Source: Pseudolabrys sp. FHR47
GTDB lineage: Bacteria; Pseudomonadota; Alphaproteobacteria; Rhizobiales; Xanthobacteraceae
Direction: 5' to 3'
NCBI RefSeq assembly: GCF_005153485.1
Contig: NZ_CP039740.1
Span: 3,537,001 to 3,601,000, forward strand
Length of the DNA stretch: 64,000 bases
The translations under genes were made by a program, and so were the position numbers. Positions 16,929-25,496 of the stretch are shown in pieces. Numbering within the stretch: the first letter of the stretch is position 1; every line of letters starts with the position of its first letter. The notes beneath the pieces are model-generated. The model did not search any database. It was not told where the DNA came from and saw only the letters and a list, made by a program, of their open reading frames with translations.

Positions 16929-17906
16929 ATGTCGATTGAAACGTCGATCGAGACCCGTCATGGCGTCGCCCGTTTCACCCGCGCCGCACTCGGCGCCGTT
17001 GCCGCGCTGACGCTCACCGCGACCGCGGCCTGGTCGCAGGCCTATGGCATCTACAGCATGCCCGCCGGCACGCTGAGCCACACCACCGCCTCGGCCATCG
17101 CCAAGGTGCTCAAGGAAAAGGGCGGCATGAACATGCTGGTGCAGCCGACGGCCGGCGAAACCACGCTGCTGCCGCTGCTCGCCCGCGGCGAAGGCGATCT
17201 CGGCATCGCCAACATCTTCGAGACCGAGATCGCCGTGAAGGCCTATCCGGACCTGCGCGTCGTCGGCTCGCTGCACTCGCTGCGCGGCGCCTTCTGGGTG
17301 CGCAAGGATTCGCCCATGAAGACCGTCGCCGACCTCAAGGGCAAACGCGTCGTGCTCGGCTTCTCGGCGATGCGCACCATAGATCCGCTGGTGAAAGCGA
17401 TTCTCGCGACCGGCGGTCTGACCGAGGCGGACATCAAGCCGGTGCTGGTGCCGAACGTCGTGCGCGGCGCGGAAGATTTCGCCAACGGTTCGGCCGACAT
17501 GTTCTTCTTCGCCTTCGGCGCGGCCAAGGTGCGCGAGGTCGACGCCACCGTCGGCGGCATCCGTGCCCTGACCATTCCGAAAGAAGGCATGGCCGCGGCG
17601 CAAAAGATCGTGCCGGAAGGCTATCTCACCCCGGCCGCGCCGTCGCCGTTCTTCGTTGGCGTCGAGCAGCCGATGGAGGTCTACACCTGGGACAACATGC
17701 TGCTGACCAACGCCAAGGTGAAGGACGAGGTCGTCTACAAGATGATTGAGGTGATGGAAGCCAACAAGAGCGAACTCGTCGCGGTGCAGCCGGCCTTGCG
17801 CGATTTCGACGCCAAGAAGCTCTACAAGACCTACAACATTCCCTATCACCCCGGCGCCTTGAAGTATTTCAAGGATCACAAGATCGAGGCGATGAAGGTC
17901 CAGTGA
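16929..17906 (+). CDS. TAXI-family TRAP transporter substrate-binding protein
   Basis: A 325-residue periplasmic binding protein of the TAXI type. A signal peptide is visible: a basic start, then the hydrophobic stretch ALGAVAALTLTATAA, and cleavage likely after WSQA near residue 37. The mature part has the TAXI features IYSMPAGTLSHTTASAIAKVL and TAGETTLLPLLARGEGDLGIAN. It delivers a small solute, often an organic acid, to the fused permease just downstream (10-base gap). The convergent gentisate genes suggest an aromatic or dicarboxylic acid substrate, but nothing in the sequence proves that. Confidence 0.9.
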   Translation: MSIETSIETRHGVARFTRAALGAVAALTLTATAAWSQAYGIYSMPAGTLSHTTASAIAKVLKEKGGMNMLVQPTAGETTLLPLLARGEGDLGIANIFETEIAVKAYPDLRVVGSLHSLRGAFWVRKDSPMKTVADLKGKRVVLGFSAMRTIDPLVKAILATGGLTEADIKPVLVPNVVRGAEDFANGSADMFFFAFGAAKVREVDATVGGIRALTIPKEGMAAAQKIVPEGYLTPAAPSPFFVGVEQPMEVYTWDNMLLTNAKVKDEVVYKMIEVMEANKSELVAVQPALRDFDAKKLYKTYNIPYHPGALKYFKDHKIEAMKVQ

Positions 17907-17916
17907 GCGCCATCCA

Positions 17917-19872
17917 GTGAGTGAAGTTCACGCTATCGACGAAACGGCGGACGACAAACCCGCCGTTTCGAAAGTCGCCGCCTGGGCAACCGATATCCTG
18001 CAAGCCTTGCTGCTCGCCTGCGTGGTCGGCTGGGTGCTCGACCTGCCGCGCAAGTTTCTCGGCCTGTCGCTCTATACAGAGCAACTACTCGCGATCTGTC
18101 TTGGCCTTGCGCTGGCGCTATCCTTCATCAACGCCCGCTTCAAGCATGCGGTCTTCGGCTGGATCGGCGCCGCGCTGGCGCTGATCATCTGCGGCTATAT
18201 CGCCGTCCGCTACGAGGAACTGACACTCTCGATCGCGCTGCTGCCGGTCGAAGGCATTATCGGCAGCGCCATTCTCGTTCTGCTGGTTCTGGAGGCGACG
18301 CGACGTTCGGCCGGCGCCGTCCTGATCGTCATCATTCTCATCATCTCGGCCTATGTCTTCATCGGGCCCCATATGCCCGGCGATTTCGCCACGCGCGCCG
18401 TCTCGCCCGAGCGCCTGCTGGTCTATTACGGCCTCGATACCAATGCCATCATCGGCAACATCCTGTCGGTCGCCGTCCTCATCGTCGTGCCGTTCACGCT
18501 GATGGGCCAGGTGCTCGGCCGCACCGGCGGCGCGGCCTATTTCGCCGACCTGGCAATGTCCGGCATGGGCAGCTTCCGCGGCGGCGCGGCCAAGATCGCC
18601 GTGGTCGGCTCCGGCCTGTTCGGGCTGATCTCCGGCGCGGCGGTGTCGAATGTCATGGCCGTCGGCATCGTCACCATCCCGCTGATGTCGCGCTCCGGCT
18701 TCTCGCGCACGCGCGCCGCGGCGATCGAGGCCGTCGGCTCGACCGGCGGCCAACTGATGCCGCCGGTGATGGGCGCCGCCGCCTTCCTCATGGCGGAATT
18801 CCTGCAGGTGCCCTATGGCGCCGTTGCGCTCGCCGCTTTCATTCCGGCGCTGCTCTACTACATAGCGCTGTTTGTGCATGTCGATCTCGAGGCCGCCAAG
18901 CACAAGATCGGCGCCGCGCAGGTCGCCGAGATACCGGCTTTCACCGCGGTGCTGAAATCGGGATGGCATTTCCCGATCCCGCTGATCTTCCTCATCGCGA
19001 CGCTGGCCTGGCCCGAGTTCTTCCAGATCCCGATCGAGCGCGCCGCCGTCTATTCGACGGCGATCCTAATCGTGCTGTCGCTGCTGTTCGGTTATCGCGG
19101 CAAGCGTGTGAGCCCAGGTGAGATGCTGCGCGCCGTGCTCGACACCGGCCGCGCCGCGCTGGACATTATATTGATCGGCGCCGCCGCCGGCATGGTGGTC
19201 GGCGCGCTCAACATCTCCGGCATTTCCTTCGGGCTGACGCTGCAGCTCATCGCCATCGCCGGCGAGAATCTGTTCGTGCTGCTGGCCCTGACCGCGGTCA
19301 TCTCCATCATCCTCGGCATGGGCATGCCGACGGTCAGCGTCTATGTGCTGACGGCCTCGCTGCTGGCGCCGTCGATCATCAAGCTCGGCGTGTCGCCAAT
19401 GGCGGCGCACATGTTCGTGATGTATTTCGGCATGCTGTCGATGATCACGCCGCCGGTGGCGATCGCCGCCTATGCGGCGGCCAATATCGCGCGCGTGCCG
19501 GGCTGGAACGCCGGCTGGATGGCGGTGGTCGTGGGCTGGAGCACGTTCTTCATCCCCTTCCTGTTCGTCACCCAGCCGTCGCTGCTGTTCGACGGCACCT
19601 GGCTCGAAATCGGCTGGAACCTGTCGCGCAACGTGCTCGGCATCGTGATCGGTACCGCCGCCATTGTCGGCTTCATGTTCGCGCCGCTGGCGGGCCCGCT
19701 GCGCATCGCCTTCGGCGTGGCGGCCATCGCCATCCTGCTGCCGCCGAATGTCTTTGCCGGCGCGCAATGGATCGACATCGTCGGCCTCACCGGCGCGCTG
19801 GCGCTGATGGCGTTCAACTGGATGCAGAGCCGCGCGCAAAAACAAACGGCGCCGCAAGTAGCGGCGCCGTAG
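17917..19872 (+). CDS. TRAP transporter fused permease (DctQM type, TAXI-associated)
   Basis: A 651-residue integral membrane protein in which the small (DctQ) and large (DctM) TRAP subunits are fused, as is usual with TAXI binding proteins. About 16 hydrophobic segments are visible. The DctM part contains GGAAKIAVVGSGLFGLISG, AVSNVMAVGIVTIPLM and STGGQLMPPVMGAAAFLM, as well as LGMGMPTVSVYVLTA in the second repeat. The GTG start at 17917 lies ten bases after the binding-protein stop. Transport is expected to be driven by a Na+ or H+ gradient. The last codons and stop form part of a perfect 10-bp hairpin (19846-19870). Confidence 0.92.
   Translation: MSEVHAIDETADDKPAVSKVAAWATDILQALLLACVVGWVLDLPRKFLGLSLYTEQLLAICLGLALALSFINARFKHAVFGWIGAALALIICGYIAVRYEELTLSIALLPVEGIIGSAILVLLVLEATRRSAGAVLIVIILIISAYVFIGPHMPGDFATRAVSPERLLVYYGLDTNAIIGNILSVAVLIVVPFTLMGQVLGRTGGAAYFADLAMSGMGSFRGGAAKIAVVGSGLFGLISGAAVSNVMAVGIVTIPLMSRSGFSRTRAAAIEAVGSTGGQLMPPVMGAAAFLMAEFLQVPYGAVALAAFIPALLYYIALFVHVDLEAAKHKIGAAQVAEIPAFTAVLKSGWHFPIPLIFLIATLAWPEFFQIPIERAAVYSTAILIVLSLLFGYRGKRVSPGEMLRAVLDTGRAALDIILIGAAAGMVVGALNISGISFGLTLQLIAIAGENLFVLLALTAVISIILGMGMPTVSVYVLTASLLAPSIIKLGVSPMAAHMFVMYFGMLSMITPPVAIAAYAAANIARVPGWNAGWMAVVVGWSTFFIPFLFVTQPSLLFDGTWLEIGWNLSRNVLGIVIGTAAIVGFMFAPLAGPLRIAFGVAAIAILLPPNVFAGAQWIDIVGLTGALALMAFNWMQSRAQKQTAPQVAAP
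19846..19870. terminator. hairpin terminator between convergent operons, inside the TRAP stop region
   Basis: ACGGCGCCGC (19846-19855) and GCGGCGCCGT (19861-19870) form a perfect 10-bp stem with loop AAGTA. The arm includes the first base of the TRAP permease stop codon. A short T-rich run (ATCTTTCTT) follows on the plus strand. It sits between two convergent gene sets, so it may stop transcription from both sides. Confidence 0.6.
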
Positions 19873-19934
19873 ATCTTTCTTCACTTCTCCCATGGGGAGA
19901 GGGAGCGTTCAGCGTATACCGCGCAGAATGAGCC

Positions 19935-20999
19935 TCAATTTCCCTCCCGCCAGATGCCGAGCGCTTCCTGCGCCGGGCGGTCCGAGATCGAGAACAGCAC
20001 CGCGTCGGCATTGCCCTTGACCTCGTGGCTGTAGCGCTTCCACGGCGGGATGACGAACACGTCGTTGACGCCCCACTCCAGCGGCTGGCCATCGACCATG
20101 GTCACGCCCGAGCCTTCCGCGACGCAGAACACGGTGCCATCGGTCGAGCGATAGGGCTCGCCCTTGAAGCCCTTGGGCAGCAGCGACAGATGCGCGCCCA
20201 TGGTCGGCAGCACCGGGCCGCCATTGATCGGGTTGGCGTAGCGCACGCGGGCACCGAAGCGCTTGTCGATGTCGCCGGTCTTGCGCAGTCGCTCGAGCAC
20301 CGGCTTCATCTTGCGGTACGGATAGTTGATCACCGGCGAGCGGTTGGTCACCGCCGGCATGCCGTCCGGCAGCACGCCGGTGGCATAGCGCTCGAACGAG
20401 TCGCCATCCTCGTGATTGACGTTCTGCATCTTCTCGTCGAAGTGCTTGGCGAACGATGCCTGGAAGTGATTGACCGTCGGCATGTCGAGCACGTCGAGCC
20501 ACATCACCGGCTCCTTGCCGGTGTTGCCGTGATCGTGCGGCGCCCAGTTCGCGGTGATGATGAAGTCGCCATGCTCCATATTCGACTTCTCGCCCTCGAC
20601 CGCCGTATAGGCGCCTTCACCCTTGAGCACGAAGCGGATGGCGGAAGCGACATGCTGGTGCACGTCGGCAATTTCGCCCGGCATGATGAGCTGGATGCCG
20701 GCGAACAGCGAATTGGTGATCTTGGACTTGCCCGGATCGCCGGGGTTCTCGAGCACCAGCACGCGGCGCTCGGCCTCCTCGGCCGTGATGACCTCGCCGG
20801 CTTCGAGCATCAGCTTCTCGACCTGCGGGAACTTCCACACCGCCGGCACCATCTGGGTTTTCGGCTCGGGCGTCACGAGGCCCTTGAGCACCTCCCAGAG
20901 CGGGGCGAGGTTATAGCCCCGGATTTTCTCGTAATAGGCCTGCCGTGAGGCCTGGATGTTATGTTTGGACCCAGGATTGGCCTCGGTTGCCATCGACAT
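19935..20999 (-). CDS. gentisate 1,2-dioxygenase-like cupin
   Basis: A 354-residue bicupin of the gentisate 1,2-dioxygenase family, an Fe(II) enzyme opening the ring of 2,5-dihydroxybenzoate to maleylpyruvate. The first cupin has the iron ligands in VHQHVASAIRFVLKG (H-x-H) and a later His in NWAPHDHGN. The second, degenerate cupin includes VFVIPPWKRYSHEV. The start ATG at 20999 gives the usual length; the frame is open further upstream without similarity. It is the last gene of a minus-strand set with an FMN reductase and a fumarylacetoacetate-hydrolase-family enzyme, which together make a gentisate-type pathway plausible. Some close homologues cleave salicylate or hydroxynaphthoate instead. 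Confidence 0.85.
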   Translation of the reverse strand: MSMATEANPGSKHNIQASRQAYYEKIRGYNLAPLWEVLKGLVTPEPKTQMVPAVWKFPQVEKLMLEAGEVITAEEAERRVLVLENPGDPGKSKITNSLFAGIQLIMPGEIADVHQHVASAIRFVLKGEGAYTAVEGEKSNMEHGDFIITANWAPHDHGNTGKEPVMWLDVLDMPTVNHFQASFAKHFDEKMQNVNHEDGDSFERYATGVLPDGMPAVTNRSPVINYPYRKMKPVLERLRKTGDIDKRFGARVRYANPINGGPVLPTMGAHLSLLPKGFKGEPYRSTDGTVFCVAEGSGVTMVDGQPLEWGVNDVFVIPPWKRYSHEVKGNADAVLFSISDRPAQEALGIWREGN

Positions 21000-21131
21000 G
21001 CGCGCGCTCCCTGAGGGCGATTTTTGCCCGATCGTTCCGTTTGTAACCATCTTATAGCGCAAAACGATACCGGGCGAAACAGCCCTGCTTTGGAACAAAC
21101 TCCTGCCGAACCGATGGGCCTGCCCACCCGG

Positions 21132-21698
21132 TTAGGCCCTCACCCGCTTGATGAAGCCAGCGAAGCCGGCGAGCTGCTGCTTGATGAAATCCTTGGTCTG
21201 CTGGTCGGTCAGTTCCAGCGTATCCTTGTCGAACTTGTTCTGCGCGAAGGACACGATCACTTCCGGCGTGCCGAAGATGAAGGCGTTCAGATACGTGATC
21301 GACTGGCGCATGTGATACTGCATGCGCGAGCCGCCCATCGGCCCGCTGCTGGCGGACTGGATCGCGACCGGCTTTTCCTTGAACGGCTGGTCCTTCATGC
21401 GCGACACCCAGTCGAACGCGTTCTTCAGGGCGCCGGGGATGGTCCAGTTGTATTCCGGCGTGACGATGATGACGCCGTCGGCGGCGCGTATCGCGTCGGC
21501 GAGCTTCACCACCGAATCCGGAAAGCCGGAAGCGTCCTGAATGTCCTGATTATAGAACGGAATGGTGTCGAAGGGCGGCGACTCCGAAAAGGTCATGCCC
21601 TCGGGCGCCAGCGCCGGCAGCGCACGCACCAGCGCGTGATTGTACGACTTCTTGCGCAGCGATCCGCAGATCGTCAGCACCTTGAGTTCATCGGCCAT
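21132..21698 (-). CDS. NAD(P)H-dependent FMN reductase (flavodoxin-like)
   Basis: A 188-residue flavodoxin-like reductase. The FMN phosphate loop is seen in TICGSLRKKSYNHALVRAL. The isoalloxazine-contact segment is IIVTPEYNWTIPGALKNAFDW, the classic P-E-Y-N-x-x-x-P-G-x-L-K-N-A-x-D-W motif. GPMGGSRMQYHMRQ is also typical. Such enzymes reduce quinones, azo compounds or free flavin. The ATG at 21698 is chosen over an adjoining TTG. It lies between the ring-cleavage gene and the hydrolase gene on the same strand and may provide reduced flavin or keep the catechol/hydroquinone substrate reduced; that role is inferred. Confidence 0.88.
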   Translation of the reverse strand: MADELKVLTICGSLRKKSYNHALVRALPALAPEGMTFSESPPFDTIPFYNQDIQDASGFPDSVVKLADAIRAADGVIIVTPEYNWTIPGALKNAFDWVSRMKDQPFKEKPVAIQSASSGPMGGSRMQYHMRQSITYLNAFIFGTPEVIVSFAQNKFDKDTLELTDQQTKDFIKQQLAGFAGFIKRVRA

Positions 21699-21753
21699 CA
21701 ACAGTCTCCGTCCCGGCGTCGGCCCGCAGCACGTCCTTTCGCAGGTGACAAAA

Positions 21754-21782
21754 CGCGCGCCCCGCCGCTCCGCGGGACGCGC
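21754..21782 (-). terminator. terminator-like hairpin downstream of the hydrolase gene
   Basis: Read on the minus strand, GCGCGTCCCGC and GCGGGGCGCGC form a long GC-rich stem with a short loop, followed by GTTTTGTC. It lies in the 128-base gap between the hydrolase and FMN reductase genes, so it may separate or attenuate expression inside the apparent operon. Confidence 0.5.
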
Positions 21783-21826
21783 AATCTGTCAAATTCAAAG
21801 AAACAACACCAGAGCGGGTGCTTGGT

Positions 21827-22699
21827 TCACTTCTCGTCGGCGATGGTGTTCTTGAGAGTGCCGATGCCGCCGATCTCACACTCGATGGTGTCGCCGGCCT
21901 TCATCCACACCGGTTCCGGCTTGCGGGCATGACCCACACCCGACGGCGTGCCAGTGAACAGAACGTCGCCCGGCTCCAGCGTCATACCTTCGGTGAGATA
22001 GACCAGCGATTCCGCCACCGGGAACATGAAGTGATCGGTGTTCGAGGACTGCATCACGTTGCCGTTGAGGCGGCTTTCGATCTTGAGGCCCTTGCCGCCG
22101 CGCGGCAACTCGTCGGCGGTGACGACCCACGGGCCGTAGCTGCCCGTCTCGTCGAAATTCTTGCCCATGCCCCACTGCGTGGTGTGGCGCTGATATTCGC
22201 GGATGGAGCCTTCCATGCCGCAGGTGTAGCCGGCGACGCAATCGGCGGCGTTCTCCAGCGTCAGGTGCTTGGCGCGCTTGCCGATGATGACGACCAGTTC
22301 GCCCTCGTAGTCGAACTGGATCGACTTCTTCGGCCGGATCAGCGGTGCGCCCGGCGACGTGAAGGACGACATCATGCGGAAGAAGATCGACTGGAATTTC
22401 GGGATATTGTCCTTCTGCGGACCTTCCTTGACGTGGTCGAGATAATTGAGGCCGAGACAAATCACCTTGCCCGGGCTCATCACCGGCAGCGCGAACTTGA
22501 TGCCGGCGAGCGGCACGCGGGCCGATGCCGGCGCCTTCTTTACGACATCGGCCAGCGCCTTGACGTCACCGCCGGCGCGCAGGAAGGCGCCATACTCGGT
22601 CGGCAGCGTGCTGTCGGCGGCGTTGACATCAACGACGGTGTCACCGTCGACGACACCCATGCGCACGCCGTTGCTTGATTGGAAATTGACGATCTTCAT
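21827..22699 (-). CDS. fumarylacetoacetate hydrolase-family protein (probable fumarylpyruvate hydrolase)
   Basis: A 290-residue FAH-superfamily enzyme. Metal-binding and catalytic segments visible are ICLGLNYLDHVKEG, FDYEGELVVIIGKR (the E-x-E pair), and GPWVVTADELP; LFTGTPSGVGHARKP is the conserved C-terminal signature. In the gentisate route a member of this family hydrolyses fumarylpyruvate to fumarate and pyruvate, and the neighbouring gentisate dioxygenase supports that. Many FAH proteins of this length act on other beta-diketo acids, so the substrate is inferred. It is the first gene of the minus-strand set; a maleylpyruvate isomerase is not seen in the window. Confidence 0.85.
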   Translation of the reverse strand: MKIVNFQSSNGVRMGVVDGDTVVDVNAADSTLPTEYGAFLRAGGDVKALADVVKKAPASARVPLAGIKFALPVMSPGKVICLGLNYLDHVKEGPQKDNIPKFQSIFFRMMSSFTSPGAPLIRPKKSIQFDYEGELVVIIGKRAKHLTLENAADCVAGYTCGMEGSIREYQRHTTQWGMGKNFDETGSYGPWVVTADELPRGGKGLKIESRLNGNVMQSSNTDHFMFPVAESLVYLTEGMTLEPGDVLFTGTPSGVGHARKPEPVWMKAGDTIECEIGGIGTLKNTIADEK

Positions 22700-22844
22700 C
22701 GCGCCTCACCCAGACTTTCGTGGTCATGCCTCCGGGCGCGGACGCGCGCGGAATGTCGGGGAGTGGCTTAGCGCAGACCGTGGCTATCGTTCAACAGCCT
22801 GAGCGCGCGGCTGTTTTCGGATTGCGGAAGGGCATTTGCCCACC

Positions 22845-23831
22845 TCAGACCTTGGCGGTCTCCGGCAGCGAGAAGGCCTGGATCGAGAAACGGCAATCCG
22901 CGTCAGTCCACACCCCGGCCGGCTCCCAGCCCACGCCACGGGCAAGCGCCGCGAGCGAGTCCGGCGTATACTTATAGCTGTTCTCGGTGTGGATGGTCTC
23001 ACCGGCGCGGAAGTCGAAGCACTCGCCCGCCACCTTCACCTTCTGCCGCTTGGTGCTGGCCAGATGCATTTCCACGCGCTGGCGCTCCCGGTTGTAGAAG
23101 GCGTGATGTTCGAACGTCTTGAGATCGAACGTGCCGCCGAGTTCGCGGTTCATGCGCGTCAGAAGATTGAGATTGAATTTTTCGGTGAAGCCCGCCGCGT
23201 CGTTATAGGCGGCATTGAGGGTTTCGGAATCCTTCACCAGATCGGCGCCGATGATCATCCTGGCGCCGGGGCCGAGCGTCTTGGCCGCGTTGCGCAGAAA
23301 GGCCGAGGCTTCGTGCGGCTCGAGATTGCCGATGGTGGAACCCGGAAAAAAGCCGACGCGGGCCGGCGCGTCGACGGCTTCCTGCGGCAGCGCGAAGGGC
23401 TGGGTGAAATCGGCCTCGACCGGCCGCACGTTGAGCGACGGAAAATCCGGCGCCAGTTCGGCCGCTTCCTGCGCCAGCATTGGGCCGCAGATATCGACCG
23501 GCACATAAGCGGCCAGCGCCGGCGCGGCAGCTAGAAGGATACGCGCCTTCTTGTTAGAGCCGGAGCCGAATTCGATCAGCGCCGCGCCTGGCACGATCAG
23601 CTTGGCGATCTCGGCGCCCTGCTCGCGCAGGATGCTCATCTCGCAGCGCGTCGGATAGTACTCCGGCTGCTCGGTGATGCGTTCGAACAGCTCCGATCCG
23701 ACCGCGTCGTAGAAATACTTGGGCGGCACGCGCTTGCGCTGCGCCGAGAGGCCTTTCACGACATCGGCGGCGAAGGCCGAGGTTTCGGCGTCATCCGCGA
23801 TAAAAGATTGAGTTCGTGCCAACGCGACCAT
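22845..23831 (-). CDS. egtD: EgtD: L-histidine N-alpha-methyltransferase
   Basis: A 328-residue SAM-dependent methyltransferase of the EgtD family. It trimethylates histidine to hercynine, the first step of ergothioneine synthesis. The N-terminus has VKGLSAQRKRVPPKYFYDAVG, the signature start of the family. It is followed by ELFERITEQPEYYPTRCE and the SAM-binding loop ALIEFGSGSNKK. GFFPGSTIGNLE and HHAFYNRERQRVEMHL are further conserved family segments. It lies 43 bases downstream of egtB on the same strand, so the two are an operon. egtC and egtE are not present nearby, which is common outside actinobacteria. Confidence 0.95.
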   Translation of the reverse strand: MVALARTQSFIADDAETSAFAADVVKGLSAQRKRVPPKYFYDAVGSELFERITEQPEYYPTRCEMSILREQGAEIAKLIVPGAALIEFGSGSNKKARILLAAAPALAAYVPVDICGPMLAQEAAELAPDFPSLNVRPVEADFTQPFALPQEAVDAPARVGFFPGSTIGNLEPHEASAFLRNAAKTLGPGARMIIGADLVKDSETLNAAYNDAAGFTEKFNLNLLTRMNRELGGTFDLKTFEHHAFYNRERQRVEMHLASTKRQKVKVAGECFDFRAGETIHTENSYKYTPDSLAALARGVGWEPAGVWTDADCRFSIQAFSLPETAKV

Positions 23832-23874
23832 AGGGCCTCACGATCCGATCATGTGTCTTTCGGTGCCGTCCCGT

Positions 23875-25128
23875 TCAGGGAAATTCGGCGAGGCGCAGGC
23901 TTGAGAACTGCCAACGCGCCGGCGGATAAAAGAAGTTGCGGTAGGTTAAACGCTCATGGCCGTCCGGGGTTGCCAGCGACGCGCCGCGCAACACCATCTG
24001 TCCGCTCATGAACTTGCCGTTGTATTCCCCCAGCGCCCCTTCGGCAGCGCGGTATCCCGGATAGGACAAATAGGCACTGCGCGTCCATTGCCAAGACAGG
24101 CCGAAAGCGTCGGCGATGATGCCGGCGCGAACCGCCACTTCCCATTCCTGCTCACTGGGCAGGCACTTACCGGCAAAGCGGGCAAACGCGTCGGCCTCGT
24201 AATAGCTGACATGCAAAACCGGAGCGGCTGGATCGACCGGTTTCAGGCCGCCGAGCGTCATGACATGCCAGGTTCCATCGCCCTGCCGCCAGTATCCCGG
24301 TGCCTCCCAGCCTTCCGCCTGCACCGCCGCCCAGCCGTCCGATAGCCACAGCGACGGCGTGCGGTATCCGCCCGCCTCGATGAACGCCAGCCACTGCGCA
24401 TTGGTCACGAGATGGCGCGCGATGCGCATTTTGGGAATAAGCGCGTCGTGGCGCGGCAGTTCGTTGTCGTAACAGAAGCTCGCATTGTCATGGCCGATCG
24501 GCTGGATGCCGGACGGCACATCGATGAAATCGTTGACCTCGCGCGGCCCAGTCGCGCCGCGCGGCATCTGCCAGTCGGGATCGTAAGCCGGGTTCGTCGG
24601 GTTCTGCGCGAAGGCGTGCAAAATGTCGGTGAGCAGCAGCTCCTGATGCTGCTGCTCGTGATTGAGACCGATCTCGAGAATCTCGAAAACTCGCGGCGCA
24701 TCTTCTTCGGACACGTGTTCGATCAATCTCTCAACCGCGGCGTCGACATGCGCGCGATAACGCGTCACCTCTTCGCTGTTCGGCCGTGTGATCAGGCCGC
24801 GCTGCGGCCGCGCATGCCGCGGACCGGCGGCGACATAATAGGAGTTGAACAGAAAGGGAAAGCGTTCGTCGAACAGCGCATAGGATTTGTCGTATTCGCG
24901 AACGAGAAACGTCTCGAAGAACCAGGTCACATGGGCGCGATGCCATTTGGTCGGCGACGCATCCGCCATCGACTGCACGATCTGGTCCTCGGGCGACAGG
25001 AAGGACGCGCGACGCTCGGTCTCGGCGCGCACGGCGCGATAGGCCGCGAGAAAACGCGCGCGACGCTCGTCGGCCGGCTGATTTCGAAGTGAAGCGCCGG
25101 GGACCGACGACATCGCAGTGTGGGCCAT
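23875..25128 (-). CDS. egtB: EgtB: hercynylcysteine sulfoxide synthase
   Basis: A 417-residue iron-dependent enzyme joining hercynine with a thiol (cysteine or gamma-glutamylcysteine) under oxygen. The N-terminal DinB-like domain holds the iron ligands: His in SPTKWHRAHVTWFFE and the H-x3-H-x-E motif HEQQHQE. The C-terminal formylglycine-generating-enzyme-like domain carries MRIARHLVTNAQWLAFIEAGGY, VSYYEADAFARFAGKCLPSEQEWE and ASLATPDGHERLTYRNFFYP. The ATG at 25128 is preferred to the longer open frame beginning near 25179. It is the first gene of egtB-egtD and is divergent from the polysaccharide locus. Confidence 0.95.
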   Translation of the reverse strand: MAHTAMSSVPGASLRNQPADERRARFLAAYRAVRAETERRASFLSPEDQIVQSMADASPTKWHRAHVTWFFETFLVREYDKSYALFDERFPFLFNSYYVAAGPRHARPQRGLITRPNSEEVTRYRAHVDAAVERLIEHVSEEDAPRVFEILEIGLNHEQQHQELLLTDILHAFAQNPTNPAYDPDWQMPRGATGPREVNDFIDVPSGIQPIGHDNASFCYDNELPRHDALIPKMRIARHLVTNAQWLAFIEAGGYRTPSLWLSDGWAAVQAEGWEAPGYWRQGDGTWHVMTLGGLKPVDPAAPVLHVSYYEADAFARFAGKCLPSEQEWEVAVRAGIIADAFGLSWQWTRSAYLSYPGYRAAEGALGEYNGKFMSGQMVLRGASLATPDGHERLTYRNFFYPPARWQFSSLRLAEFP

Positions 25129-25496
25129 CAACGGCCTCCGTGACGTATCTGAGGACAACTCGCCCCCGGCGTGTACCAACCCTCAAGCTATTTACGATTG
25201 GCAGCGGCAATTGTTCCATCGTCCGAACGCGCGCACAACCGCCAGCCTCGTCGCATTCTGGAGAGCTGTGGACGCCGACCGCATCGCACGCTTCGCCTGC
25301 CGCCGCGCGGGCTTAATTCCGCCGTGAGTCCAAGGCGATAACGGTCGATTGAAACCTCCACGGCCCGTCTCTATAAGGGGCGCCTCGGGGGTCTGATGCG
25401 CAGCAACGACGAGTCCGGTCGGACGGTCTGGGCGCTCGAACGCGATATGCGCGCCGGTTTGGCGTGGCAGCGTCGCGCGAACGGGAGATGCCGGAT
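25129..25496. other. 368-base intergenic region between egtB and gmhA
   Basis: No gene is seen. The egtB promoter should lie in its left half on the minus strand, but no clear box could be picked. The right half holds the gmhA promoter candidate described separately. No strong hairpin or repeat of the 5-11 kb family occurs here. Confidence 0.6.
25349..25377 (+). promoter_or_regulatory. candidate sigma-70 promoter for gmhA and the ligase gene
   Basis: TTGAAA (25349-25354) and TATAAG (25372-25377) are spaced by exactly 17 bases, each matching five of six consensus positions. Transcription would start near 25384, leaving a leader of about 113 bases before the gmhA ATG. Confidence 0.55.
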
